From positions 556,450 through 620,449 of the forward strand of contig NZ_AZFE01000031.1 of assembly GCF_001434315.1 (NCBI RefSeq): a stretch of 64,000 nucleotides of DNA, given 5' to 3'. The notes under the pieces are model-generated. The model did no database searches. It saw only the letters and a program-made list of their open reading frames with translations, and was not told the DNA's origin. Both the position numbers and the translations under genes were made by a program. The stretch comes from Paucilactobacillus oligofermentans DSM 15707 = LMG 22743 (GTDB taxonomy: Bacteria; Bacillota; Bacilli; Lactobacillales; Lactobacillaceae). This document shows, in pieces, positions 8,289-17,006 of the stretch (positions within the stretch are counted from its first letter, which is position 1; each line of letters starts with the position of its first letter).

Positions 8289-9335
8289 ATGAACGATATC
8301 TTTAATTTCCAAAAATTATTAGAACGAGTTGAATTAACGATACTCATCATCATGGCAATTTTTGGAACAATGCCTTTATTTATCGTTGCAAGTATTTTAA
8401 TTGCCAGCTTTTTAGCAATTAAAGTCTGTTTGACCACCCGATATTCTATTCAACTTAAAGGTATTCTATCAATTGGTTATTTAGCTGTAATGACGATTCA
8501 AATTATTTTCATTGCCAATGTGTCCCTTGATGAACATTTATTATTACGAATTATCGCAGCGGCAATTTTACCGCTACCCTTTTTATTAGAGTGGGCTGTG
8601 ATGCGTCGTAATAATGATGTTTTCTATCTTCCTTCACTCGGTGAACTTGCCACTATCAGCTTTGACCAATTTAAAAAGAATCGTCAAATCATTCAATCTA
8701 GCGTAGTAAATGTAGGTCATGTGCTTTCAACCGATAATCTCAAAAATTTATTTGGCGACCTTCATCGTCACAGCAACTTAAACTACATCAATAATCATTC
8801 ACTTGATACTGATTTTTTTAAACGCGCTGAACAGTCACTAACTGACCCTAATTTATATATTGTTATTTCAAATACTGGTAGCCCCGCCAGTGAAGTCATT
8901 GGATTGTTTACCCAAAAGCAATTTAATCATGCCAGTCTAAGTTTTGACCGTGATCTGTCGACAATCACTTCTTATAATGGTGGCGAACGAGTTTATCCGC
9001 CTGGTCTTAATCCTGAAATGCTTTCTTCACTCCATAAAAATAATCAAGCCAGCATCTTAATTTATCGACTACCTGTAACCCGTGAACAAAAAGAAATCGT
9101 CCTTGATACCATTCGTAAAATTAACACAACCGGCAGCGCCTATAACATTCTTGGTTTAGTTACAAAACACTCATTACGCCGCAACATTATGTTTTGCTCT
9201 CAATTTGTCTATCGGATGTTAGAAATTGCTGAGATAACTTATTTTGATAAATCTGCTGGTAATGTGCGTCCTACTGATTTTGTCGAACTTGATTATCATC
9301 GAAAGCTTGAATATGTTGAAGAAATTAAATTTTAA
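8289..9335 (+). CDS. Membrane-anchored YiiX/C92-type permuted papain-like hydrolase
   Basis: The 348-residue protein has about four N-terminal membrane helices (residues 12-105) and a soluble C-terminal domain. That domain has the order of the permuted NlpC/P60 (YaeF/YiiX, C92) fold: first the His in FNHASLSF, then the Cys in MFCSQFVYRML. These would be the catalytic pair. I chose the ATG at 8289 because AAGGGA sits just before it; the ATG at 8274 lacks a ribosome site. Its stop codon overlaps that of the convergent TetR gene. The substrate (amide, ester or thioester) cannot be read from the sequence. Confidence 0.7.
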   Translation: MNDIFNFQKLLERVELTILIIMAIFGTMPLFIVASILIASFLAIKVCLTTRYSIQLKGILSIGYLAVMTIQIIFIANVSLDEHLLLRIIAAAILPLPFLLEWAVMRRNNDVFYLPSLGELATISFDQFKKNRQIIQSSVVNVGHVLSTDNLKNLFGDLHRHSNLNYINNHSLDTDFFKRAEQSLTDPNLYIVISNTGSPASEVIGLFTQKQFNHASLSFDRDLSTITSYNGGERVYPPGLNPEMLSSLHKNNQASILIYRLPVTREQKEIVLDTIRKINTTGSAYNILGLVTKHSLRRNIMFCSQFVYRMLEIAEITYFDKSAGNVRPTDFVELDYHRKLEYVEEIKF

Positions 9336-9883
9336 CTTTTACTTTGTATTTGATATTCTGCTTCAATTAATTGTGCCATCACCACTGGTGATTCTTGGCA
9401 ATCATTTTTAATCCACTGTCTGATCACCGCTCCTAATCCAGCTATAAAAAAGTTCATTCGATACTCACGAGCTTGCTTAGATTGAGATAGCTGGGGCATT
9501 TTTAATTTTGAAAAAGTTTGTAATTTTTGTGAATCAACTAATGAAATACCTGAATGATAATTTAAATAGACTGCATAAAAGACCCGATTGTTTGCGACAA
9601 ATTCAAACAATTTTGTAATGGCATCTACAAAATTACTCAAATCAGGTAATAAAATTTCATCAATCATTACTACCACTTCTTGCTGCTTTTTTTCTTGAAT
9701 ATGAGTGACTAAATCATTAATATCCGTAAAATGTGCATAAAAGGTTGTCCGATTTACTTGAGCAATCTCGCAAATTGCTTTAACCGTTATCTTATTTCGT
9801 AAATCAGTCGTGAGCAATTCTAAAAAAGCTTGTTCAATTTTAGCTACTGAATTAATTCCTCGTTGATTATCTTTTGTATTCAT
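9332..9883 (-). CDS. TetR-family repressor, likely controlling the divergent DHA2 pump
   Basis: The 183-residue protein has an N-terminal TetR HTH (VKAICEIAQVNRTTFYAHFTD at about residues 38-58) and a helical ligand domain. It is divergent from the drug-efflux gene at 10010 with a 126-bp shared control region, the usual layout for self- and pump-repression. GAGGAG precedes the ATG. The stop overlaps the stop of the convergent C92-like gene by a TTAA tetranucleotide. The inducer is unknown. Confidence 0.85.
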   Translation of the reverse strand: MNTKDNQRGINSVAKIEQAFLELLTTDLRNKITVKAICEIAQVNRTTFYAHFTDINDLVTHIQEKKQQEVVVMIDEILLPDLSNFVDAITKLFEFVANNRVFYAVYLNYHSGISLVDSQKLQTFSKLKMPQLSQSKQAREYRMNFFIAGLGAVIRQWIKNDCQESPVVMAQLIEAEYQIQSKS

Positions 9884-9935
9884 TTACTCCTCATTTCTTT
9901 TGTTATTAACCCAACATTCGCCATCAAATTGTTGA

Positions 9936-9963
9936 TTGAACTACTTTTTAAGACGTGTATAGT
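9936..9963 (+). promoter_or_regulatory. Promoter of the DHA2 efflux gene
   Basis: TTGAAC (9936-9941), a 16-nt spacer and TATAGT (9958-9963) lie between the divergent TetR and MFS genes. No clean operator palindrome could be fixed. Confidence 0.5.
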
Positions 9964-10009
9964 ATTTAAAGCAACAAACGTTGGATTAATAATTGAAGGA
10001 TGGTACTAT

Positions 10010-11398
10010 ATGCGCGATAAACAACGAACTTGGATTTTCATTAATATAATAATCACTGTCATCGCCTCAACTATGATGGCAACCGCCCTCACTACTGCCT
10101 TGCCAGTAATGATTACAGAATTTAATATTTCTGTTACTACCGGACAATGGCTAACCAGTGGCTATTCGCTTGCCATGGGAATCGTTATGCCTCTAACCGC
10201 TTTTTTAATTACTCAATTTCCAACCAAAAAGCTCTATTTAACTGCGATTGTCTTATTTATTGTTGGCCTTTTAATCGCTGTACTTGCTCCTAATTTTACC
10301 ATCCTCATGATTGGTCGTCTATTCCAAGCCTGTGGTAACGGAATTTTATCAGCCATGGCACAAGTAATCTTGCTGACCATTTACCCGCCTGAACGTCGGG
10401 GTACTATTATGGGATGGTACGGATTATCAATTGGCGCAGCTCCGGTTATTGCGCCCACAATCGCCGGAGTTATTGTCGATTACAGTGGATGGCGAATGAT
10501 TTTTTACGTCGTTATCGTTATCATGATTTTATCGTTTATCGTTGCATCTTTGGCATTCAAAAACGTTTTAGAAACGCGTAAAAAGCACTTTGATACCCTT
10601 TCATTTATGATTAGTGCCATTGCATATGCAGGCATTACCATTGGAATTGGTAATATCGGCACTTACAAATTTATTTCAGCTGGCGTTTTATTACCAATTT
10701 TGCTTGGTATCATTGCGATTGTCATCTTTGCTCGTCGTCAATTAAGTCAAGCTGATCCATTCTTAGATTTACGTATTTTAAAGCATCGTGCGTTTACCCT
10801 TAGTTTAATCGGCAGCATGTTATTGTATTTCGCTATGATGGGATCTTCAATTATTTTGCCACTTTTAATTCAATCGGTAGAAGGATTTTCAGCCACCGTC
10901 TCAGGTTTAGTAACCTTACCCGGATCTTTAGCAATGGCAATTCTCAGCCCATTTGCTGGTAAAATTTACGACCGTTTTGGCATTCGTAGATTATTTATCA
11001 CTGGTAGTCTCGGACTTATTATTAGTAATCTTTGCATGGTATTTATCAATATCAACACTTCATTACTTATGATTGCTAGTTTTAATATCATCCGTAGTTT
11101 GGCAATCGGTTGCTTAATGATGCCTTTAATCACTTGGGGTATGAGTAACTTTTTACCAGAAATGATGGCTCATGGAACTGCTTTATTAACCTCACTTCGA
11201 ACCATTGCCGGTGCTATTGGGTCAGCTATTTTTGTTAGTCTAATGACTTTTGTTACTAATAATTCTCAACATTTATCTGCTCAAGGTGCTGCTATGCATG
11301 GTGTTAATGCAGCCTTTCTTGGTATGACTTTTGGAGCAGTCGCCTTATTCATTGTTGCGTTATTACCGATTAAAAAAACAAATACTAAATCTAAATAA
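10010..11398 (+). CDS. MFS drug efflux transporter, DHA2 (EmrB/QacA) family
   Basis: The 462-residue protein has about 14 membrane segments and DHA2 hallmarks: LTTALPVMITEFN near the N-terminus, QWLTSGYSLAMGIVMPL, GRLFQACGNGIL, and the motif-C-like GAAPVIAPTIAGVIVD. Such pumps export lipophilic drugs using the proton gradient. I start it at the ATG at 10010 (GAAGGA upstream); the ORF extends further upstream without a ribosome site, through the promoter. It is divergent from its probable TetR repressor. The substrate is unknown. Confidence 0.88.
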   Translation: MRDKQRTWIFINIIITVIASTMMATALTTALPVMITEFNISVTTGQWLTSGYSLAMGIVMPLTAFLITQFPTKKLYLTAIVLFIVGLLIAVLAPNFTILMIGRLFQACGNGILSAMAQVILLTIYPPERRGTIMGWYGLSIGAAPVIAPTIAGVIVDYSGWRMIFYVVIVIMILSFIVASLAFKNVLETRKKHFDTLSFMISAIAYAGITIGIGNIGTYKFISAGVLLPILLGIIAIVIFARRQLSQADPFLDLRILKHRAFTLSLIGSMLLYFAMMGSSIILPLLIQSVEGFSATVSGLVTLPGSLAMAILSPFAGKIYDRFGIRRLFITGSLGLIISNLCMVFININTSLLMIASFNIIRSLAIGCLMMPLITWGMSNFLPEMMAHGTALLTSLRTIAGAIGSAIFVSLMTFVTNNSQHLSAQGAAMHGVNAAFLGMTFGAVALFIVALLPIKKTNTKSK

Positions 11399-11410
11399 AT
11401 ATTTCCAATC

Positions 11411-11438
11411 AAAAAGCAGACCAAATGGTCTGCTTTTT
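11411..11438. terminator. Bidirectional terminator
   Basis: A 12-bp perfect stem (AAAAAGCAGACC with its complement) and a 4-nt loop lie between the convergent efflux gene and the dehydrogenase fragment. Confidence 0.88.
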
Positions 11439-11444
11439 TAACTT

Positions 11445-12038
11445 TTAAAATTGATTAACTGCCCATTGTGGCTTTTTTCCTTGTAATACTCGATCAATTT
11501 CAGAAGCGGCATCAACCGCCATTCGATTTTTAGTTTCAACGGTATTAGAAGCAATATGCGGTGTAACCAACACATTTTCCAATTCAAACAATGGACTATT
11601 CATCGCTAACGGTTCTTCGTCAAAAACATCTAATCCAGCAGCCGCAATTTCATTAGTTCTTAACGCCGTTACTAACGCATCGGTGTCAACAATTGGGCCA
11701 CGCGCTAAATTAACAATCATCGCCGTCGACTTCATACTTTCAAACTCATGTGTACTGATACTACCACGAGTTCCATCCACTAATGGTAAATGGATTGTTA
11801 TAATATCGGACTTTTCAAAAATTGTTTCACGTGAAACTAGCTCACCAAATTCAACATCACTAGCATGAGGATCAAAAATTAAGATATTAACTCCAAATAC
11901 TTGTAACATTGCAGCAACCATTTGACCTATACGACCAAAGCCAAGAATTCCAACGGTTTTATTTTTCAAATCAATTCCTTGATGGGTCTTACGATAATCC
12001 CAATTACCTTGTCGCATCTGATAAGAATCATTATACAT
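11445..12038 (-). pseudogene. 2-hydroxyacid dehydrogenase (SerA-like), N-terminally truncated remnant
   Basis: The 197 residues contain the Rossmann motif GILGFGRIGQ and the catalytic Arg (NLARGPIVD), Glu (DEEPL) and His (TPHIAS) of D-isomer 2-hydroxyacid dehydrogenases. The first ~100-110 residues of the substrate domain found in ~315-residue relatives are missing. An in-frame TAG lies just upstream of the first ATG, and the neighbouring gene ends 14 bp away, so nothing is left to restore it. There is no convincing ribosome site. It is most likely a decayed gene whose 5' part was lost at the junction with the DUF4767 gene. A parS copy lies inside it. Confidence 0.75.
11823..11838. promoter_or_regulatory. 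parS ParB-binding site (15/16)
   Basis: TGTTTCACGTGAAACT matches the parS core at all but the last base. It lies within the dehydrogenase remnant. Known from Firmicutes: ParB/Spo0J loads here and spreads, organising the origin region. Confidence 0.8.
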
Positions 12039-12052
12039 TTTGAAAAACTAAA

Positions 12053-13036
12053 TCATTGAGAATACCCAAGTGATATCGCATCATCAGTTGTCGACTTAAG
12101 TGTTGTAAAATCACTATCACTTTGGATAAATTTAGCTATCAAAGCATCTTTTCCATACACACGTGGTTCATACTCTAATGGTTTAGTAACCTTATTTATT
12201 ACACTTACAATTGTTACGCTATTACTATCAATACTTTTTTCAATAGCTACAGAAAATGCTGTTGACAAAGAAAAAATTCTTCCTCTTTCGTCTGATTTAA
12301 TGTATAACGCCGGTGTGTAATCAGATAATGTATCAAAGTTGATATTATGCAAATCTAAGTATGCAAGCATGTACCATTCATCATCTGAAATCTTGGATTC
12401 ATATGGATTACTAGAAGATGAAATTTCACTAGACGTTGATGAACTATTTTCACTACTTTGTTCGGAACTCGACGAACTTGATTTCACCGTCTCAATTTGC
12501 TTGCCATCGACAACATTTTTAAAATTATCAACTAAATCATCATTTTTAGATTTCGAAAAATCTAACGTTTCACTGTCATCATCAGTTTCTAAAACAACTG
12601 GTGTACCGTTATGCATCGTAAATAAATACAAAGTTGGATCATCATCATTTGTCGGTGCATCAGTATATGCTGATACAATCTGATAATCTTTGGTTCCGGT
12701 CCCTTTAATTGACCACGCAACCGTAACTTTTTTATCATTCACCGTCAGCTTAGTATTTTTTAAATTAGTTGGAATTGTATTGTGATAAAATTTTATTTTT
12801 TTACTATTAGTGGCTTGTTCATAATCACTATCCCACTGATTCATAAACTGATTCAACTTTTTATCTTTAGTTTTATTCCAAGAATTTTTTTGCTGATGAA
12901 CAGCAGTTTCGTTTTTATCACTACTTGTGTGATTACCATAAAATAATTTATATCCTCCAAATCCCAGACAAACTACAATTACTAATACCAATCCCATAAT
13001 TACCCAAATATTTTTTCGTTTACTTCCATGTTTCAT
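12053..13036 (-). CDS. Membrane-anchored DUF4767 protein with serine-rich linker
   Basis: The 327-residue protein starts with a basic stretch and one membrane helix (about residues 9-30), so it is anchored facing outward. A DUF4767-like domain follows (about residues 55-185). Then comes a Ser/Glu-rich linker of about 30 residues and a second globular part that I do not recognise. The ATG at 13036 has GGAGGAAGTATT before it. Just upstream is a TGGCCA-N5-TGGCCA site shared with the WYL regulator promoter, suggesting control by that regulator. DUF4767 proteins are common in lactobacilli and of unknown function. Confidence 0.75.
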   Translation of the reverse strand: MKHGSKRKNIWVIMGLVLVIVVCLGFGGYKLFYGNHTSSDKNETAVHQQKNSWNKTKDKKLNQFMNQWDSDYEQATNSKKIKFYHNTIPTNLKNTKLTVNDKKVTVAWSIKGTGTKDYQIVSAYTDAPTNDDDPTLYLFTMHNGTPVVLETDDDSETLDFSKSKNDDLVDNFKNVVDGKQIETVKSSSSSSEQSSENSSSTSSEISSSSNPYESKISDDEWYMLAYLDLHNINFDTLSDYTPALYIKSDERGRIFSLSTAFSVAIEKSIDSNSVTIVSVINKVTKPLEYEPRVYGKDALIAKFIQSDSDFTTLKSTTDDAISLGYSQ

Positions 13037-13092
13037 AATACTTCCTCCAAAGATTAATTCCCTATTTATCACAATTATTATAAATATTCAAA

Positions 13093-13109
13093 TGGCCAAA
13101 TTATGGCCA
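13093..13109. promoter_or_regulatory. TGGCCA-N5-TGGCCA operator upstream of the DUF4767 gene
   Basis: TGGCCA, AATTA, TGGCCA stands 57-73 bp upstream of the DUF4767 start. Spacing and spacer pattern match the palindrome at 14254-14282 upstream of the WYL regulator. Binding by the WYL protein is inference. Confidence 0.55.
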
Positions 13110-13116
13110 AATAAAA

Positions 13117-13141
13117 AAGTTACTAAAATCGTTAGTAACTT
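13117..13141 (-). terminator. Terminator of the WYL regulator gene
   Basis: A 10-bp stem (AAGTTACTAA with its complement) is followed on the minus strand by six T residues, right after the stop at 13147. Confidence 0.8.
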
Positions 13142-13146
13142 ACTAA

Positions 13147-14085
13147 TTATTCCTCATACCGCTGTTGTGCTTCTTTTAGCTTGTCTTGCATCTGGTTAAC
13201 TAAACTCAATGGCGATAACACTTTAACCTCTGATCCTTGACTAAGTAACCACAAAATTGCACCACCAACTTTAACATAGCTTCTAATAATATGGCTTCCA
13301 TCACTATTTGTTTTAATGATTTCCGAACTTGGAAAAGCATCAAGAGCAGTTTGCACATAGTTTCGATATTCAAATACAATTCTTTCAGTTGGACCCATAT
13401 CTTGTAAATAAGTTAATTTCTTATGATTTCTAATGGAGTAATCAGGTTGGCGATTAGATTTTTTTCTTGCGACCGTATTTTTAATTTCAATAATCCGATC
13501 TAAACGATAGTGCCAAATAGTATTATGTTCTTCACTCTCCATTGCAACGTAGAAATAATGGACCTCAAAAAATAAACTAAGTGGAACGGCATGATGAATA
13601 CTAATATCACCCCGACTACTCCGATATTCAAAAATCATTTGACGCTTATTAGTAATACATTTGGTAACTTGCTTAATCATATCTAACGCTGGTTTAGGAT
13701 CAGATAATGGAATATACCCATATTTCGAATCATTAAGCTGATATTTCAGATCGCTTTGTTGCGATGTCGGCAAACATGACCCAATAAACTCAAGTACTTG
13801 TTCCAATTCTATTGTGTTAAATGCACGGCTTCCAATTACCACTTGTCCCGTTGCCAAAGCTGCATCAAAATTTATCTTTTTACTTCTACGATCTAATCGC
13901 AGCGCACCATCTTTTTTGTTTAATTGACCTGCATTTGTCTCTAATAGTACATATTGAATTTCTTTAACATATCGTCGTAAAGTTCGCTCACTAATTTCAT
14001 ATCGATCTTGTAAATTATTTACATTTAATAGTTCACCTTCATCTAAACGCACAATCATTTCCGCAATTCTTTGATTACTATTCAT
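13147..14085 (-). CDS. WYL-domain transcriptional regulator
   Basis: The 312-residue protein begins with a DeoR/HTH_11-like domain (about residues 5-50, with LQDRYEISERTLRRYVKEI). It continues with a WYL domain whose core reads HYRLDRIIEI near residue 190, in place of the literal W-Y-L. A WCX-like C-terminal region follows. WYL domains sense ligands or nucleic acids in many bacterial regulators. I prefer the ATG at 14085 (AGAGG with 7-nt spacing) over the ATG at 14091, which would have only 1 nt. Palindromes with TGGCCA lie upstream of it and of the next gene downstream, so it probably controls itself and the DUF4767 gene. Confidence 0.85.
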   Translation of the reverse strand: MNSNQRIAEMIVRLDEGELLNVNNLQDRYEISERTLRRYVKEIQYVLLETNAGQLNKKDGALRLDRRSKKINFDAALATGQVVIGSRAFNTIELEQVLEFIGSCLPTSQQSDLKYQLNDSKYGYIPLSDPKPALDMIKQVTKCITNKRQMIFEYRSSRGDISIHHAVPLSLFFEVHYFYVAMESEEHNTIWHYRLDRIIEIKNTVARKKSNRQPDYSIRNHKKLTYLQDMGPTERIVFEYRNYVQTALDAFPSSEIIKTNSDGSHIIRSYVKVGGAILWLLSQGSEVKVLSPLSLVNQMQDKLKEAQQRYEE

Positions 14086-14253
14086 TTTCATTCCTCTTTC
14101 GAGATTAATTTACAGATAGCTCTTCAAAAAAACTAATTTCTAAAAAGTATGATATGCAAAATAACCTCTACTAAATCACCTAATATATTCATAAAATCCC
14201 CCATATTGATAACATTCCCAACGATACGTAGCGTTTATTTATAATTATAATAA

Positions 14254-14282
14254 TTTGGTTGGCCACAATATGGCCAACCAAA
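14254..14282. promoter_or_regulatory. 29-bp palindromic operator upstream of the WYL regulator
   Basis: A perfect inverted repeat has arms TTTGGTTGGCCA and TGGCCAACCAAA with spacer CAATA. It contains the same TGGCCA-N5-TGGCCA core as 13093-13109. It sits ~170 bp upstream of the WYL start, in a 297-bp gap that otherwise shows only a terminator. Confidence 0.6.
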
Positions 14283-14317
14283 AATTTAATGTAATAATTT
14301 ATGCATATATAACAAAA

Positions 14318-14354
14318 AAACTGCAATAGCGATTTTTAGTCGCTATTGCAGTTT
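14318..14354 (-). terminator. Terminator of the old yellow enzyme gene
   Basis: A 15-bp stem (AAACTGCAATAGCGA with its complement) lies 28 bp beyond the stop at 14383; minus-strand T-run follows. Confidence 0.85.
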
Positions 14355-14382
14355 CATTATTAATATTTTCTATATAAGGTGT

Positions 14383-15477
14383 CTAACTATGATATCTTGC
14401 CGCCACAAATTCATATAACGGTAACGATAGTGGTGTGATTTCAACCGCATCTTTAAACGGTATTTGAACCATCGCTTCGTCATGACCAGAATTAAGCTTA
14501 ATCGCCCACGTTGGATCAAACAAAATTTGTTGACCAACGGCAACTAAATCTACTGATTGAAGCACATTTTCAACATCTTTTCTTGTTCGAACCCCACCAA
14601 CCCCAACAATTGGTTTACGACCATTAACCCACTCTCTAACGTATGCTAACCGACCTTGATTATGATAATTTTCATCACGCGATATACTTGCATATTTATT
14701 TAACGAAACATGTAAATAATCTAACCGTGATTCACTTAATTGATCAACCAACCATTTAGTGTCAGCCATTCTAATTCCTGGTGTTTCAAACTCTTCGGGT
14801 GAAAAACGATATCCAACAATAAACGGTTCAGTTGCATACTTATCAACTGCATCAAAAACGGCGATTAATATTTCTTTAATAAAATTAAATCGGTGCGCAA
14901 GATCTCCACCATACTCATCCGTCCGTCGATTACTATGTGGTGAAAAATATTGCTGTATTAAATACGTATTAGCACCATGCAACTCAATCCCATCAAAGCC
15001 AGTTTGAATTGCTCGTCGTGTGGCTTCACCAAATGATTTAATCGTAGCTTTTACTTCTGCTAAAGTTTGCGGACGTGGTGTTTCTGCATCATCCCGTAGT
15101 GCAGGAATATCACTCGCCGAGACAATCTGTTGCCCATTTAGTTCCGCACGATGCGTCATCCGACCTGCATGTACAATTTGTAAAATCGCCTTCGTATCCT
15201 TGCTTTGAATCCCTTTAGCTAAGGCTGACAATCCTGGAATCATATTATCATGTGCAACACTTAGCTCTCCAAACCAGCCTTTTCCTAAATCCTCAACATT
15301 AGCTGCTCCAGTAATAACTGCACCCAATCCATCAGCGCGGTCCCGATAATATTCAATTTCATCTTGCGTAATCTCACCATTATAAAAGCTCTGAGTGGTT
15401 GTCATTGGAGACATCATTAAACGATTTTTGAGTTTGGCTCCACTACCAAAATTGAGTTCATCTGTAAATTTAGTCAT
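14383..15477 (-). CDS. NADH:flavin oxidoreductase, old yellow enzyme family
   Basis: The 364-residue TIM-barrel flavoprotein shows OYE features. KNRLMMSPMTT holds the FMN-binding turn near residue 18, and QIVHAGRM lies near residue 100. The active-site pair is in GIELHGANTYLIQQYFSP near residue 165. NRRTDEYGGDLAHR follows, and GVGGVRTR binds the phosphate near residue 294. Family members reduce activated C=C bonds using NAD(P)H. It lacks the second FAD/NAD domain of 2,4-dienoyl-CoA reductases. It is a single-gene unit; the start ATG at 15477 has an AAGGTAAG-like site. The physiological substrate is unknown. Confidence 0.88.
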   Translation of the reverse strand: MTKFTDELNFGSGAKLKNRLMMSPMTTTQSFYNGEITQDEIEYYRDRADGLGAVITGAANVEDLGKGWFGELSVAHDNMIPGLSALAKGIQSKDTKAILQIVHAGRMTHRAELNGQQIVSASDIPALRDDAETPRPQTLAEVKATIKSFGEATRRAIQTGFDGIELHGANTYLIQQYFSPHSNRRTDEYGGDLAHRFNFIKEILIAVFDAVDKYATEPFIVGYRFSPEEFETPGIRMADTKWLVDQLSESRLDYLHVSLNKYASISRDENYHNQGRLAYVREWVNGRKPIVGVGGVRTRKDVENVLQSVDLVAVGQQILFDPTWAIKLNSGHDEAMVQIPFKDAVEITPLSLPLYEFVAARYHS

Positions 15478-15690
15478 TATCTTACCTTCTTATTTAAGCT
15501 TAATTAAACCATCAGTTATTTCCGAGGAAATAACTTAATCAAATTGGGGACGTTTCTTTTTGTCTGTAAACAATATTGATGATTTAATATAGACAATATA
15601 TAAGTATTATTCTTATTTATCAAATAAATTGTTATCTATTTAATAATTTTAGTGTTTTACTACAAGTGTTCTAACCAGGGAGGGTTTGTA

Positions 15691-16242
15691 ATGAACAAAT
15701 CAATTGGCCAACGTATTAGAGAAAAACGCGAAGAAAATAACCTAACCCAAAATCAAGTCTCCGAAAAACTCTACATTACTCAACAAACAGTTGCTCGGTG
15801 GGAAAACGATAAACATACCCCACCAATTAAAGCCGTACAAGACTTGGCAAAACTATTTAATGTTGATACCAGCTACTTTTTTGGGGAAGATCGGATCATT
15901 GTACATCAATTTAATTTTTTTGCTTTCATCGGATCTCTAATATTAAATTGTTTATTTTTTTGGATAATTGCAGTTGTTCTAGTATCAATCCAGCTTGCAT
16001 TTTGGGGAACTGCTTTAGCATGTACAGTAGCGCCCATCGTCCTAATTTGGCAAGTAGCTATCGGAACCGTTACTTTTTCAATCAGTAAATTTATTGCTAG
16101 CCTCATCATGACTTTGGTAGCAGTAATAATAATTCCAATCTTATGGAAAATAACAAAATATATGTGCCAAATATTACGAACCTACTATCGTTATAACATT
16201 AATTCAATCGTTTACGAAGTCACTCCCAGAGTTGATAAATAA
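15691..16242 (+). CDS. XRE regulator fused to membrane segments
   Basis: The 183-residue protein has an N-terminal HTH_3 domain (IGQRIREKREENNLTQNQVS, then LYITQQTVARWENDKHTPP, residues 5-62). Two or three hydrophobic segments follow (about residues 75-160). Start is the ATG at 15691 with GGGAGG upstream. The gene is 23 bp ahead of an ABC ATPase/permease pair and probably heads their operon. Such HTH-membrane proteins often sit beside ABC-2 or MacB-like exporters as regulators. No direct evidence for a ligand is visible. Confidence 0.78.
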   Translation: MNKSIGQRIREKREENNLTQNQVSEKLYITQQTVARWENDKHTPPIKAVQDLAKLFNVDTSYFFGEDRIIVHQFNFFAFIGSLILNCLFFWIIAVVLVSIQLAFWGTALACTVAPIVLIWQVAIGTVTFSISKFIASLIMTLVAVIIIPILWKITKYMCQILRTYYRYNINSIVYEVTPRVDK

Positions 16243-16265
16243 CCTGAGTAAGATAGGAGATAGTT

Positions 16266-17006
16266 ATGGAATTTATAGTCGACGCACAAAACATCAGAAA
16301 ATCAGTTAAAAGTAAAAACAAAAATCAACCTGATATTAAAATTCTACGTGACGTTAATTTTCAAGCTACTGCAGGCGAATTCGTTAGCATTTTAGGACCT
16401 TCAGGCTCTGGTAAAACAACCTTATTACGCTGCATTTCTGGATTAACTAGACCAACCTCTGGCCAAGTAACCATTGCAGGTAAGTCATTGGGTACTTCAT
16501 CAGAGCGACAACTTGCACGGTTACGTCGAACTACAATCAGTTATATTTTTCAGTCATACAACCTATTACCGGCTCTACCAGCATATGATAATATCGTGTT
16601 GCCCTTACGCCTGTCACATCAAAAAATTAATCGTCATGATGTAAAAAAATTAATGGATGATTTTAATTTTCAAGCAGCACTTAGCCAATATCCAGCTGAA
16701 CTATCTGGTGGTGAACAACAAAAAGTAGCTATTGCCCGGGCGTTAATGATGCATGCTCAAGTTATTTTTGCAGATGAGCCAACGGGTGCATTAGATTCCT
16801 TATCAAGGCAGTTAATTTTTTCAAAATTACGCGAATTAACAAAGTTTGGGGTTTGTGTTGTCATGGTAACCCACGATATTGAACAAGCATCTCAAACTGA
16901 TCGATCTTTAATCCTACGCGATGGTCGTCTGGTTCAAGAATTCACTCATCCATCAGAACAAACGTTACTTGAAGCAATGCATCTTGCAGAAAAAGTATCA
17001 TCATGA
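16266..17006 (+). CDS. ABC transporter ATP-binding protein (MacB/LolD type)
   Basis: The 246-residue protein has a complete nucleotide-binding domain: Walker A GPSGSGKTT near residue 44, Q-loop FQSYNLLP, signature LSGGEQQKVAIARAL, Walker B VIFADEPTGALD, and the H-loop VTHD. The family pairs with FtsX-like permeases and drives peptide, lipid or drug export rather than import. AGGAGA precedes the ATG. It overlaps the permease gene by 4 bp (ATGA), so the two are translationally coupled. Confidence 0.9.
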   Translation: MEFIVDAQNIRKSVKSKNKNQPDIKILRDVNFQATAGEFVSILGPSGSGKTTLLRCISGLTRPTSGQVTIAGKSLGTSSERQLARLRRTTISYIFQSYNLLPALPAYDNIVLPLRLSHQKINRHDVKKLMDDFNFQAALSQYPAELSGGEQQKVAIARALMMHAQVIFADEPTGALDSLSRQLIFSKLRELTKFGVCVVMVTHDIEQASQTDRSLILRDGRLVQEFTHPSEQTLLEAMHLAEKVSS

